Below, piece by piece: positions 35,318-46,602 of a DNA stretch of 64,000 bases (within the stretch, counting starts at the first letter, position 1; every line of letters begins with the position of its first letter). Under the pieces are notes generated by a model that worked only from the letters and a program-made list of their open reading frames with translations, had not been told where the DNA came from and searched no databases. Source of the DNA: Coprinopsis marcescibilis (taxonomy: Eukaryota > Basidiomycota > Agaricomycetes > Agaricales > Psathyrellaceae); assembly GCA_004369085.1 (NCBI GenBank), contig ML210151.1, forward strand, positions 351,270 to 415,269, given 5' to 3'. The position numbers and the translations under genes were made by a program.

Positions 35318-37589
35318 TCAGTGCTTGTACACAGCCTATGCAAACAGTCAGCACGCATTCACCGCACAACGCTCAACCACTCACATTAATCTCCTCATGG
35401 AACGCCTTTGCGATCCTACTCCTCTGAATCTTCTGCGCAGCAGTCACAAGCCCACTCTCAGGTGTCCATTCCTCCGCCGTCAACACAACAGCCTCCAGCA
35501 GCTCCATATTCTTGAACCCATTCTTCTTGCCCATCGCATTGCACTCCTTCAAGATCGCCTGAGCAACCTCCGGCTTCGCGCACAACGTCGCCAAGTCAGA
35601 GGTCGAGTCAAGGCCCTTGGACGCCAAGTACGCCCGCAGCTGCGGCTCGTGCGGGATGATGATCGCCATGGGCTGGCTCGCAGTTCCGACGGCGTGCACG
35701 CACAAATTCGCGACCAGGTTGCATGACTTGTAGATCGATTCCAGACGCTCGAGCGCAATGTACTGTAGAGAAAGTCAGTCACAGAAAACGACAGCAACAC
35801 GCACACGTACCTCTCCACCGGCAAGCTTGACCAAGTTCTTAAGCCTGTCAATCAACGAAAGCGTCCCGTCCGGGTTCCACTGGCCAACATCGCCCGTCCT
35901 CAACCAGCCATCCTTGAACACGTTCTCGTCGTTGTTGAGATCGGGTCGCTTGTAGTACCCGTTTGTGACCGAGTGGCCGCGAATGCAGACCTCACCCTGT
36001 GGTAGGGTGTTGGTCGAGAAATAGCCAGCATCAGGCACATCGAGCAGCTTGACCTCACACGAGGGCACGGGCACACCGACGCTGTCGTAGCGCATCATCT
36101 CGGGTGGGAGGATGGTGCACATGCCACATGTTTCGGTCATCCCGTACCCTGAAAAGCGTGTTAGCATGAAAAGAACAGATGGTGCGGGTGGAACTCACCC
36201 TGGACAATGGTAACAAGCGCAGTGCTCAAAAACTCTTGCGTCTCCTTGCTGATCGCAGCACCTCCACTCAACGCAAGTCTCAACCTTCCACCAGTCGCAG
36301 CCCTGACACCCGACAACACAACACTATCCGCCAATGAAGCAAGCACCGGCAGATTCTTCCTCTTGGCAGCAAGGGCACCATTGAACACACTCTTCTTGAT
36401 CGTTCCGCCAGCATGCACCTTGGTCAAGATCCCCTTACGGATCGTCTCCCAGACAGCCGGAACACCAATCATGATGCTCGGGCGGAATGCACTCAAATCG
36501 CCCTTGCAGTTGCGGACAGAGGCATCGGTGAGAGTCTTGACGCGTCCATAACCAGACGGCATACCCACGAAGAGCATGCACAGCTCGACAATGTACTCAA
36601 GCACGTGTGCGAGCGGGAGGTAGGCTAGGAAAGCGTCGTCGGGGGTCAAGTGGTGGCCGATGAGGGTACGGACGGCGCCGACGGAGGCGACAAGGTTGCC
36701 ATGGCTGATAATCACGCCCTTGGGGTTACCGGTACTGCCGGAGGTGTACATGATGCAGGCAATGGTCTCAGGCTTGGGGCGGCGTTCCTCAAGAGGTTCA
36801 ACGGGCTTGTCCTTCCCAATCTTGCGCAGGTCGTCAAGGCTGAAGATTTGGATGGACTCCCGGACGCCCTTGAGGTCGGCCATGAGGGCTGGGGTGGGCT
36901 CGCCGTCAAATACAACATACTTGACGCTCGGCGTGCGTGCGAGAACGCGGTGGAGGGTTGGAAGGAGTTCGGCGTTTGTGAAGAGGCCAACGCACTCCGG
37001 TTCGTTCAGGGAATGGGCCAGACCGTCCTCGCCCAGTGTGTCATACGCGGTGGCGATTGTTGTCGAAATCGAAGCGCAGGCGTGCGCCATGATCTGCCAG
37101 TTAGGACTGCGCCCACCCTGCGTTAGCTGCTGCGACGTGGGGACGAAAACGGGTAACTCACCTAGTTTGTGCGTAGACGTTGAACACATCCTTGTCCGTA
37201 ACGCCCAGGTGAATCAGAGCACGAGCCACTTCCGAAACAATCTCCTTGACCTCGATGTAGGAGTGGAATTTGTAATCGCTAAGCTCGAAGTACTTCCACT
37301 TCTTCTTCTCGACCACCTCCTTGCCCTCAACAACCTTGGTAACCTCCTTCTCCTCCTCGACGACGCCGAGAACGTCACGCCAGCCAAGGGCGTTTTTGGC
37401 GCCGTGCGTGCGAGCAGAGTAGCATACGATATCGTATACGGTGTTGATCCCCTCGGCTGGGCGTTGGATGAGGCCATCCTTTGCAAGACTGCAGCGACGC
37501 ACCCCGCCCTCGCCCGGAGTTGTGGATTTGGAGAACTCGAAAGAGCCCTCGCCATGGTATCCTGGCTTGTTGGTGTGGACTTTCGCCAT
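35318..37589 (-). CDS. Long-chain fatty-acid-CoA ligase (acyl-CoA synthetase)
   Basis: An ATP-dependent enzyme that activates long-chain fatty acids to acyl-CoA, feeding beta-oxidation and lipid synthesis. The ATG at 37589 opens MAKVHTNKPGYHGEGSFEFS. The adenylation domain shows the P-loop-like IMYTSGSTGNPKGV (near 36755), LAYLPLAHVLEYIVE, GVPAVWETIRKGI, LSGGAAISKETQEFL and, across an intron, GYGMTETCGMCTILPP. DGWLRTGDVGQWNPDGTLSLIDRLKNLVKLAGGEYIALERLES follows, which is the fatty-acyl signature motif region, then a C-terminal lid domain. Introns: near 37177 (joins QT to SPNW), 36222-36167, 35815-35763 and 35388-35340. The last exon adds AVYKH. Size (about 700 residues) and order match Faa1/Faa4-type proteins. 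There is no membrane segment or clear peroxisomal tail. Confidence 0.95.
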
Positions 37590-39680
37590 GATAGAAACTC
37601 GAAAACTGACGAATTTGAGTGAAAGAGAAAGAGGTGTGTGGGGGTGATCTCGCCTTCACTGCTACTTGACTCTCGGTTTTGGCTTGGCATTCACGGAAAT
37701 TCCCGCGCTCCAAATCCGGGGTCCTGCCTAAACACCATCCCTTGTATCTTCAACCGTGGGTTTTCAGTATTAGTATTGTTCTAGAGCTTATTGAACTGTT
37801 CTTTCATATTCTATTTGTATGGTCTGACTGGAGAATTTCGACAAGAGCTGACCCAAAAGTGTTGTCCAACAGCAATGCCTTCATACCCCTTGGCAACCAC
37901 GTTTCCAAATGATTACCCTCCTCGACCCCTAAATTTTCTTCGCACAATGCATTTTAATGGGTCCTGAGTCCCCGAGGGCCTGCCGGCCGCTCTTGTGTTT
38001 CTATTAATTGCTCGCCCAGAACAAGATGGTCTCATTAGTATCTTGTTCATCGTTGTAGGGCGGTACGGTGAGACCTCGATAGAGGGTGAATACTCAGAAG
38101 CATATGATCATCAATAGCAGATCATACAACCCACCTGTTCGTAGTGCACCGCGTGAAAGCCTGGCTCCCATCTCCTTCGTCGGCAAGGTACCTGACAGCT
38201 TGCGTATTGAAATTTGATGCCTTGGTTTTATCAGCCAATACTTCTCTGAATCACCCGCCAGTGCACTTCGTTCTACGGCAATTAAATTCTCGGACGCGCG
38301 GACTCGCCGACCGAGTACTCAGCACATACTACGACTGTGAATCTTAATTACGCAAAATCAGGCAAAATCGGAGCCTCCGACCGAGCCATAAGGTCAAAAC
38401 GCAACTTTAGTAGCACCCTCTGACAGCCTCTGACTCGGGAATTCACATCACTCAAACAGCACCATGATTCAGCATTACAATTCAATCCACCGCATTCAAT
38501 CGCATTTGTGCACCACAAGTATGTTGGCACTCTGTACATACTAGTAGGTAGGCACTGAAGTCCGATAACGACGTATACATAAATCAATACGCAGACTCTG
38601 ATGCCTCCGTTGTACCCCTTTGTACCCCCTAACTATCATCGGCTGACAAGCTTTCTCCGTCTGGGCGCTTAGATCTTGGAACCCAACCACATCATCACTT
38701 CCAATTTCCTTCAGTCCCATTCTTCCCAAGTACCTCAGGCTATAAATCCACAGAGTCAGAAACGTCAATCAGGCTAGCGCCCACGTATCTTTATTGTACA
38801 CATGTCCCCAGTCGTTCGCATGGAGTCCTCCCAATCATTCTCGTCAGTGAACCTAATACAATTCCTTCTTCCCACTTAAGGCCAGAAAAATCGCATTCTG
38901 GTAGTACCACTTACCAGTATAGCGCAATCATTCAAAGTTCCAACGCCAACAGTTCTCTTTGTGCAAGTCAACAAGGTCTCCCTCCCGAGGCGAGTCAAGA
39001 ACTCTACGCATATCACCTTCGTACATCTTATATACATCCAGCATATCATGCATCGCTAACTGTTCTTCCTGCACCGCTTACATCACCATCTGTGTTCCTT
39101 ATATATGCAGTTAACATCTCCAGAACAACTTGTTGATAGTACTAGTACTTTCAGTGATCGGCCTACAAGCCATCTCCGAGCGCTTCCTGAACCCGCAACT
39201 CTAACATCAGGGGCCTTTGCTTTTCCGAATCAACAACTTGCGAAGAGCTCCGACTTTCCAAAAGAATTTTTATACAGTAAACTTCTCCTGAACGAACAAA
39301 GATCTCCTCCATATTACTACACCCTTTTCCCTTCCTCGTATATTTATCATACCAACCCTTCCTGAGTCAAAAGCTAAATTTGCGCCCCAATCAGCCTCAC
39401 AATTAGAATGCTCAGTCGACATCGTTGGCGTTCGACGCAACTTCCAGGCGCCTAGGTTACCTCTGTCCTTTCAAAGCGACTTTATAAACCTATGGTTCCG
39501 TTACCGTTGGCACCCCAAAAACTGCGTTTGGAATACAGATATAACTAGAATGGGAATGACATATCACACTGTATCATAGTATCACTGGATACGCAGTGAC
39601 CTGACAGTGAGGCTGAGTGAGTGCAGTACAGAAATACATGAGGCACGACATTACCTTAATATTTACAGCTAACAGAAGCT
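37590..39680. other. 2.1-kb intergenic, no gene seen
   Basis: Short frames on both strands without domain-like sequence. The left end holds the acyl-CoA synthetase promoter. Confidence 0.4.
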
Positions 39681-40058
39681 TCACTGCTTGAAACTCGGAG
39701 GCGCGGCCAAACTCCCAAGGCCATATTTTGAGCTTAAGCTCCCGAGCGCCCCTTCATAGCCCTGGCTTGGGGGCATAGTATTCTGGGATCCAGAGGGCTT
39801 CTTGAAGAGCTTCGACACGAAGCTTTCTGAACGTGTTGAACTCGATCCAGGCGATGGTAAAGGTGAGGCCGAGGCTAATGGTGGAGAAGACTTTTTCGGC
39901 ACGGTAGGGATGGCCACGGGCGCTCCAAAGCCATATGCAGACGCGAGTTGTCCAAATGCTGCCTCGTAGTTTTTACCCTTTTGCTGGGACGCAGCTTGGG
40001 CGAGCATAGGCGTCTGGGATGAGATAGTGGTTGTGGATGAAGAACCCGGATATGACAT
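39681..40058 (-). CDS. Small unknown protein with two YxxAxGxLxSxYGxG repeats, 125 aa
   Basis: The frame is open from 40220, but the likely start is the ATG at 40058 (MSYPGSSSTTTISSQTP), because the preceding part reads as 5' leader and a TATAAAA box sits at 40229-40235. The protein holds two copies of a 16-residue unit, NYEAAFGQLASAYGFG and GYEGALGSLSSKYGLG, separated by a Ser/Pro-rich, basic linker (KKSSPPLASASPLPSPGSSS; FVSKLFKKPSGSQ). It has no signal peptide or membrane segment. I do not recognise a named domain. The preserved repeat in an otherwise disordered protein suggests it is a short binding motif. Single exon. Confidence 0.68.
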   Translation of the reverse strand: MSYPGSSSTTTISSQTPMLAQAASQQKGKNYEAAFGQLASAYGFGAPVAIPTVPKKSSPPLASASPLPSPGSSSTRSESFVSKLFKKPSGSQNTMPPSQGYEGALGSLSSKYGLGSLAAPPSFKQ

Positions 40059-41713
40059 GTTTATGTGGTGAGCGACGGTTTGTGGTAATTGGGGTTTGAA
40101 TATACGAGAATGCTTTTGATACTGCAGAGAGCTCGAGTAAAGTAGGAAGGAGCTGGGCTGGTAACTGGGAGTCCCGGATGTTTGGGTGCAAGTGTTGATG
40201 ATATTATGCATCTCCTTCACGTTAGCCTTTTTATACCCAGGAGAGGCTCTGCAGTGTGCTATTTTTGAGAATGACTAACATATTTCCCGGAGCCTGATAC
40301 TATGACACACGTTATGTTTTCCGAGAGGTCCGGAAACAGAACTTGGTTGCTGGTAATATCCCATCACGAAGCTCTTCTGCGAGGGGCATCGTGTCACAGA
40401 GAGCTGAAACCATCATATGCATTGTCCGAGTCATCGCTGACCTGCTTCCTGCTGTGTGATAGACCGCAGCTCTACCGCAGGTTCTCGAGCCGACTCCACA
40501 GTGCTGTCAGCTGGCTAGAGGGCATCGCTCTGAAGAGTGACTCGGAGAGAACTCGTGGGTGAGTAAATCTTGTAAAGCCCTGAAATGCTATGCTCCAGCA
40601 TGGGAGCAAAGCTCAACACATTCAATTCGGCACAGAGCCACGGAAACCGACATAGTGGGGCACATGCCATCCTCACCCCAAACAAGCGCGCGCAATGATC
40701 GGCGTTCACTGATAATACCTGTCATAACACCCTTTCTATCCTTGAAACGAAGGGAGCATACTGCGTGCAGGGTTGAGCGGTACCGCTATAAAGGGCGTGG
40801 ACCTATTTTTTTTTCTTTTGGTGGTACCGTCCCCTCGTGGGGGGCATGTTGCGGCCAGACATCGTCTCGCCGCTTCATGCACGGTAAGTGGTCCACCACG
40901 GGGAAATGCATTTACGCACACCTCGTCGGTAGCGTAGAGCTCTGGGATGTTTGCTCCCAGACTTGTTCCGTCCGGAGGCCTCTCTCTATCTACTAAAACC
41001 CGCTGTTGTTCGTTTGGCCGCCCGTGCCTGGGCGGTTTGAGGATTGTTTTCCTCCTGGAAGTATTACCTTCTCCCAGGTTTGTGCTATCCTGTCTGGTCG
41101 GTTTCTGCTCAATTTTAATTATGTTCAGTTCCATGGCATGTTTCGTTCGTATTCTGGCGTTCTAGCGGTCAGTCACTTCCTTCCTTTGGGGCGCGCTCTC
41201 ATCCTCCGGTTCTCTCTGAATGCGGAATTCGCATCTTAGTGTCCATATGAGGTAGGCCGTCTCCGATATTATTATCGTGGCGTGGGCCTACTTGCAACAC
41301 AATCTAATGTGGCTTTCGAAATCACAAGCATATATTTGCAAAAAACCTGACCCTTACGCTTTGGTAATGATATATATTATGGTCCGGGATAGAAGTTCTA
41401 ATGTGACCCAGTGAGAAGCATTCGGAGCGACACGCTCCGAGCATATTGTTCAGGAATTAAAAGAAGCACGATTGGGTGTTCAGAACTCAGCTTTGAAGCT
41501 TCTAAATCAGAGTAGAGCATGAATCGCACGAACAATTATTTCTAGTCTTCAAGATTATTCAGAGCCTACTCTACTACACGACAGCGGCGGCAGAGTCTGT
41601 GTAATACTGACATATATCAAATTTAATCACCATAGTATGAGGGTACTTTCGAGAAACCTTCGATCCGAACTAACACACGTAAACCGATTAAGCGCTCATG
41701 AAAGAAATTACCC
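40059..41713. other. 1.65-kb intergenic, no gene seen
   Basis: Apart from the TATA box above I see only unsupported frames. A short perfect hairpin (CCGCCC-GTGCCT-GGGCGG) lies near 41019-41036; one such hairpin is not enough to call an RNA gene. Confidence 0.4.
40229..40235 (-). promoter_or_regulatory. TATA box of the small repeat protein gene
   Basis: TATAAAA in the context GGGTATAAAAAGG, about 170 bp before the chosen ATG. A start of transcription about 30 bp downstream would put the upstream ATGs at 40220 and 40211 at or near the 5' end of the leader. Confidence 0.5.
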
Positions 41714-42552
41714 TCACGCAGACTGGATTGGGACAATAAACCAAGTCCTCCGCAGTCTTTCTTTCTCGCTCACCCCTGCATCTCGTTCTCTTTGATGGGA
41801 AATTTCAACGAGCTTGGGTGTCCTATTCCAGTCCAACGAGTCGTCGCTGTCGTCCAAGTCTGCCCCATCTGTGGCAAGAGTACTTGTTGTACTGCTCCCA
41901 TCCCATGCCCCCGAGGCGGCAAAAGGATCATTCAACGGTAGTAGCGCACTGATTCCGTTCTCGAAGAAGAGCCGAGGGTTTCGCTTAGGTGTGTAGGTGA
42001 GGATGTATGTATGGCCTTGTCCTACGGAGGTGTGTATGCGTATCTCTTGGGTTTCTGGTAAGTAACTAGCTGTTGGGAGGGATATGCCTGATCTGGGGTG
42101 GCGGAGAACGAGGCCAGCGTCTGTAAAGCCTGGTATGATTATTAGAGGCGAGATGGAAGAAGAAGAGCGGACCTTGGATGTCGATTGGGTATCCGGACGC
42201 TTTGGAAACGAGTAAGCCATGCTCGTCGATAGAAAAAACCTTGAAATCAGAGTCAGCAGAAGCACTTAAAAAAGAGAGTGCATCTGAGCATATGACAGAC
42301 TTGATTGTTGTTCCACGGGTCCCGAGATTCTGCATGCAAGTGGAGTGTTATCAATGAGCGGTACGCATTGTCGAAGGCACGAAGCTCACGTTGATCCAAT
42401 GACCTTTCCTTGCTTGGAAACAGGATGATTTCAGAACCATCGCTCGTCGAACATTTTTTGACATCAAACACCCTCCAGCACCCGGCAGAGACGATCATAA
42501 AGTCTCCAGCTGGGAAACCGTGGTCATTTGCCGCATCAGTCGACCGTGACAT
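41714..42552 (-). CDS. Unknown protein, probably cytosolic
   Basis: Three exons: 42552 to about 42309 (MSRSTDAANDHGFPAGDFMIVSAGCWRVFDVKK), about 42243-42171 (VFSIDEHGLLVSKASGYPIDIQ) and about 42127-41714 (GFTDAGLVLRHPRSGISLPTASYLPE). Both junctions keep frame with GT...AG introns. The short strand-like segments (EIRIHTSVGQGHTYILTYTP) suggest a beta-rich fold. The C-terminus is acidic then charged (DGADLDDSDDSLDW...QRERDAGVSEKERLRR). I recognise no family and no signal peptide. Confidence 0.65.
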
Positions 42553-42961
42553 CGTGGAATGGGTAGTTGAAACGCCTGTTTGAACTTGGTCGAGAGGTGT
42601 AGTTCAATCTGATGTTGCGTATCAGACGTACGCTGGGTTCCTGTGCACTCGTATCCAACTTCCACGGCAGTTTATATGGCTCTACGCCGGAAGTTGATCT
42701 AACTGCAATTCCGCGGTTGAAGGGGCAACACAAGCTTCTCGAAAGTGGGGTGTATAGCCAACCAGCGTCATCTGACAATTATGTTACAGCATTTATCTGG
42801 GGTGTGCGCTTGATAACTCATGGTGTTACCTTAACGTATTTACTCGGGTGTGGCACACGAGATATTTTACGGGTTTCATGGACGCATGTAGGCAGCCGAA
42901 GAGGCGTTGCTGCCGTATTCAAGCGGAGATGTGCCTTTGAAATCTGATCCGTGTAACCCGC
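42553..42961. promoter_or_regulatory. Divergent promoter region
   Basis: 409 bp between the unknown gene (-) and the F-box gene (+), so both promoters must lie here. No clear core element. Confidence 0.35.
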
Positions 42962-45313
42962 ATGCCAATAATATTCGCTCGGGCGCCGTCAATCTTGGCG
43001 TGGTCATCATCCGACCTCGTTGTCGACGACGACGACGACGACGAACGACGTTTGGTCGACGTTTTGCCCACACGGTTACGAGAAGTTACCCCACTCCATA
43101 AGGTTGAACTGTAAGCCACATTTCGTTGCCTCTTGCACCCCCTTTCACACCAAACTCAGATTACAATCTCTTCACCTGAAATACCGTGCTGTGCACCGTT
43201 TGAAGTGTGCCTTGGCCGAATACCTCATGTTCAGGAACACCCCCGACGAGCTCACTTCCACAGTATGCAACGCCATCCAGTCACTCACAGCGTCTAGGAA
43301 AGCCAACTTTTTACTGGACACGGCGTTGGCGTTGATCGATGCAGGACAGTGAGTATCGTTGGCTGTGATATAAACCAATCGGCGACTGTGGTTGACAAAC
43401 TACATTAGGTATGGTGCAGAAGTCGAGAATTACTTCGATGTATACCTTAAAACGCCAGAGCTTCCACCAGGAGATGTGGTTAGGGCTCTGTTGGCGAGGG
43501 GGAGAGCGAGGAAGGCAGCGGGTGAGCAGTTGCTGGTCAAAGCGAATCAAGGTATGATTCTCTACAATGAAGTGGGATAATCTGGATCGCTCATTACCAT
43601 CTGCAACAGACTTTCATAACGTCCTGAAATACGATCCAACAAACCACGACGCTCAGAACCACTTTCGCAAAAAGAATCTTGTAAGAGCATTCCGTCCTTA
43701 ACTGCTTCTTCCTTATCTCACATCAGCTAGAAACTCCACTTCAAAAACGAACCAGCATACCAGCGAGTTCCTCTCGAAGTCTGGGACCGCATCGCGAGCT
43801 TCATCCCTCGCTACCATCTCCGGAGCTGGCTCTTCATTTCAAGTTTCTACCGCGACATCGCCGTGCGGCACATCTTCCATACTCTCGATGCCCACTTTGG
43901 CGAGGACCAGGAAAACCTCAATCGTGGACTGGACATCTTTGACCGTGCCAAAGCTGATCCCATCTTTGCCAATAGAGTCAAGTGCTTGAGGCTGCACTGG
44001 GCGTACGAGGAGGGCGATATGCAGGATTTGATGGCGAGGATATTCCGGACGGCCCTGCCGGATTTCAGGAGCTTGAAGGAGCTCGAGTGGATCGGATACC
44101 CCGAGATGAAGGGTGAGATGGTGCAGGCTGTTTTGGCCAGTCATCCAAATCTACAGAGCTTAGGGCTGATGTGAGTCTCTTTGTGTGCCTTTCGGATACC
44201 ATGCGATTAATGCTAATCTACGATTCACAGAGGCTGGCACTTTGATGCTGTTGGCGTATCAGCGTTCCGCAACCTGCGCAAGTTTACGCTGCGAGCTGAG
44301 GATGACGACGGGTTCGCCGACATGGGGGAGGTGCGGACGGTGCTTGACGAAAACGAGGGTACCCTCCGACATCTCGTCCTTGGAGCCTACCTTGAACGTC
44401 AGCACTCATGGGACCTCGCCTTCCAATCCGCCACCATTCAAAATCTCACGCATCTAGACCTCGTTGACACGCGGATATCACACGTTGTGCTTGCGCGTAT
44501 TGCTCATGCGGAGAACCTGCAGAGCCTGACGCTGCACGGGACGTTTGAGGAACCCACTTCTGCGACAGTCGTGTTCAAGAGCGATCAGATCATTAATGGG
44601 GAGCATACCTTCCTCCCGCATTTGGAGAGCTTTCGGTTCGTGCTTGTAGGGCAAGACGACCAGCCGGGGTTGTACGAGGCTGTAACCAACTTTTTGAAGG
44701 GGCGGAGGAGGCTCCGTCGGATGGATTTGGGCAGCTGCCCGTGGGAACTCACGAGGAAGCTTCTGGTGGGGTTGAAGGGTTTAAGGGTTGTGGGTGTGCA
44801 GATAGCGAATCTAACGGATGGGGCGGTTGGGGAACTTGTAAGGTGTATACACGAGGGTGTGGTAGCTGTAAATTTAGCGACCAAGGTGTCGCAGAGGCCT
44901 ATTGTGCGTTTTCCATACGTGCTCAAGAGAGTCAATACTAATGGGTTTTGCAGAACGAATATGCGACGCTCTTTTCAAAGTTTGTCAATTTATCCTTTTT
45001 GCATTTGCAGACTTGGAATCGGAGGAGGCCAAAACCGAATTTGATGAGTGAGAAGGAGTTTGGGGTGCAGACTGAGGTATGGATAGGGGGTGCCAGGGGC
45101 GTAGCTGTATGTGTGCCTTCGTTGGATTTTGTAGGGTGGCATGGAGAGCATTTTGTTGTTGTGAGGGGGGAGGGGTTTGCGGAGCTCAAGGATTTGCCTG
45201 CGAGGCGGAGGCTTGACTGTGGGAAGGGGGTAGATTTGGGGGGTGAGGATGCTGCGTGGTTGGAACGGAAAGATGTGCCAATGGACTACGAGGTACCCGG
45301 GCTGGTTGAGTAG
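42962..45313 (+). CDS. F-box-like protein with leucine-rich C-terminal part
   Basis: The ATG at 42962 (MPIIFARAPSILAWSSS) leads into six Asp coded by GAC repeats, then RLREVTPLHKVEL and, after an intron with GTAAGC donor near 43110, LQSLHLKYRAVHRLKCALAEYL. The first 200 residues look helical and may be TPR-like (YGAEVENYFDVYL; ARGRARKAAGEQLLVKANQDFHNVLKYDPTNHDAQNHFRKK). An F-box-like segment follows: YQRVPLEVWDRIASFIPRYHLRSWLFISSFYRDIAV. The rest has leucine-rich spacing: FRSLKELEWIGYP, HPNLQSLGLI, FRNLRKFTLRAE, NLTHLDLVDTRI, AENLQSLTLHG. Proteins of this kind act as substrate adaptors of SCF ubiquitin ligases; here that is inference. It ends DVPMDYEVPGLVE. Confidence 0.75.
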
Positions 45314-46602
45314 CTGTTGGTTCTTTGCTGCATATGGCATTTGGATGTATCTTTGTTAGAAACAATATACACGGGGTTTCTTATCTAAGGAGTGTGCATT
45401 TTTATGGACAAAACTGTTCGTTGTCCGGGAGGTTGCTTTGCGTTTGCTTTGCTTTGCTTTGGGTGAAAGTGGTAGACGGGTGGGTATATTATTTCTAATG
45501 TGAGTGCAGCAAAACGATGATGGAAGTTCGATAGGCCCCTTAGTTGATTTCATCGCCAGCGAAACGGTCAAAACGTTATGATATAAAGAGCTTCTCCTGT
45601 ATAATGAACGGTGACCGGTTCACTGACCTTCCATGTGCTGATTCTGAAACCGGCAACCTTTCTTTATCTGTATAGATTGTCTCCGTTTTTACTGGGGTTA
45701 TCGTGATAAGAACGCCCATGCGCAACTACCCGTGCCCTTTGTGCCGCAGGTATGAAATTCAAAGACATTGATGATTTGCGCACAAGGTCAACCAGTCACG
45801 GTTCAAAGTTGATGAGATCTAGCGCATATTGAGATGAGACGGCTGGGATTCCCGCCCTCTAAATCTTCAATTTGAACATATTCTGATCATCTGGTACCTT
45901 ATCCTCACGTAAACCGAGGGAACCTATGCTCATCGCGACCTTGTTTTAATGAAGGAGACAGGGGTCAAATTACCTAAAGGGTGGCAATCAGTGATCCCAC
46001 CACAGCCGAACAATGGCTTTGGCAGATCGACAACAGGTTTGTTATTGCCACGACGCAGCCAACTGAGCGTTTATCGGACGACGCAGCATGCTCTCCTCTG
46101 ATCAGGTCAATTCAAGCGTTGCTGTCTACCTACACTTGCTCAAAAATCACAGAGTATTCTCGTAACAAGGTGGAAACAATCTCGAGGAATGATGGTCGCA
46201 CCGTCGCACATGCCATATGCCGACTGCGCCAGCATAGTTGCGAGCGATTGAGCACAGAGCTCGGTATCTCTGGACTGATCTGGTTCAGAAGAGGTGGTAC
46301 TTGCTACCCTCGTCAAGGGAGATGCATTCCTTCATGGCCTCGAGCCATATCCTTGACAACGACGTCTGATACCAGCATGTCGTCCACCAATTTGTGGAGC
46401 CAATCGTATTCCTGCGCTGGCTTCCTCGGTTTACGTGTGTGATGCGCGGGAAGGTTTATATAGCCTGTTCAACAGAGTGGCAAATATTAACACCCTTCTC
46501 CCCTCCTTCCCTTTCCTCCTCCTCCTACGCGACCCAGGCGCGCCCAAAGCCTCGTCATTCTTTTTTGAATACCCCACCCTCTCTTTTTAACGTCACACAA
46601 AC
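45314..46602. other. Intergenic with metalloprotease promoter
   Basis: No supportable gene; a 153-residue frame at 45981-46442 has no domain and no good start. A TATATA at 46457-46462 and a long pyrimidine-rich run (46495-46530, CCTTCCCTTTCCTCC-like) precede the metalloprotease start, as is usual for well-expressed basidiomycete genes. Confidence 0.5.
46457..46462 (+). promoter_or_regulatory. TATA box of the metalloprotease gene
   Basis: TATATA in GGTTTATATAGCC, about 145 bp before the ATG at 46603, followed by a CT-rich initiator region. Confidence 0.5.

Noticed and set aside
36650..37622. Plus-strand frames of 158 and 320 codons
   Set aside because: Antisense shadows of the acyl-CoA synthetase exons.
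41019..41036. Short GC hairpin as RNA gene or terminator
   Set aside because: A 6-bp stem alone is expected by chance and has no supporting context in a fungal genome.
42536..42778. 80-codon minus-strand frame upstream of the unknown gene at 41714
   Set aside because: It overlaps the chosen start region, lacks domain features and lies in the divergent promoter.
45981..46442. 153-codon plus-strand frame before the protease
   Set aside because: No domain, no good ATG, and it runs to the TATA/CT-rich promoter.
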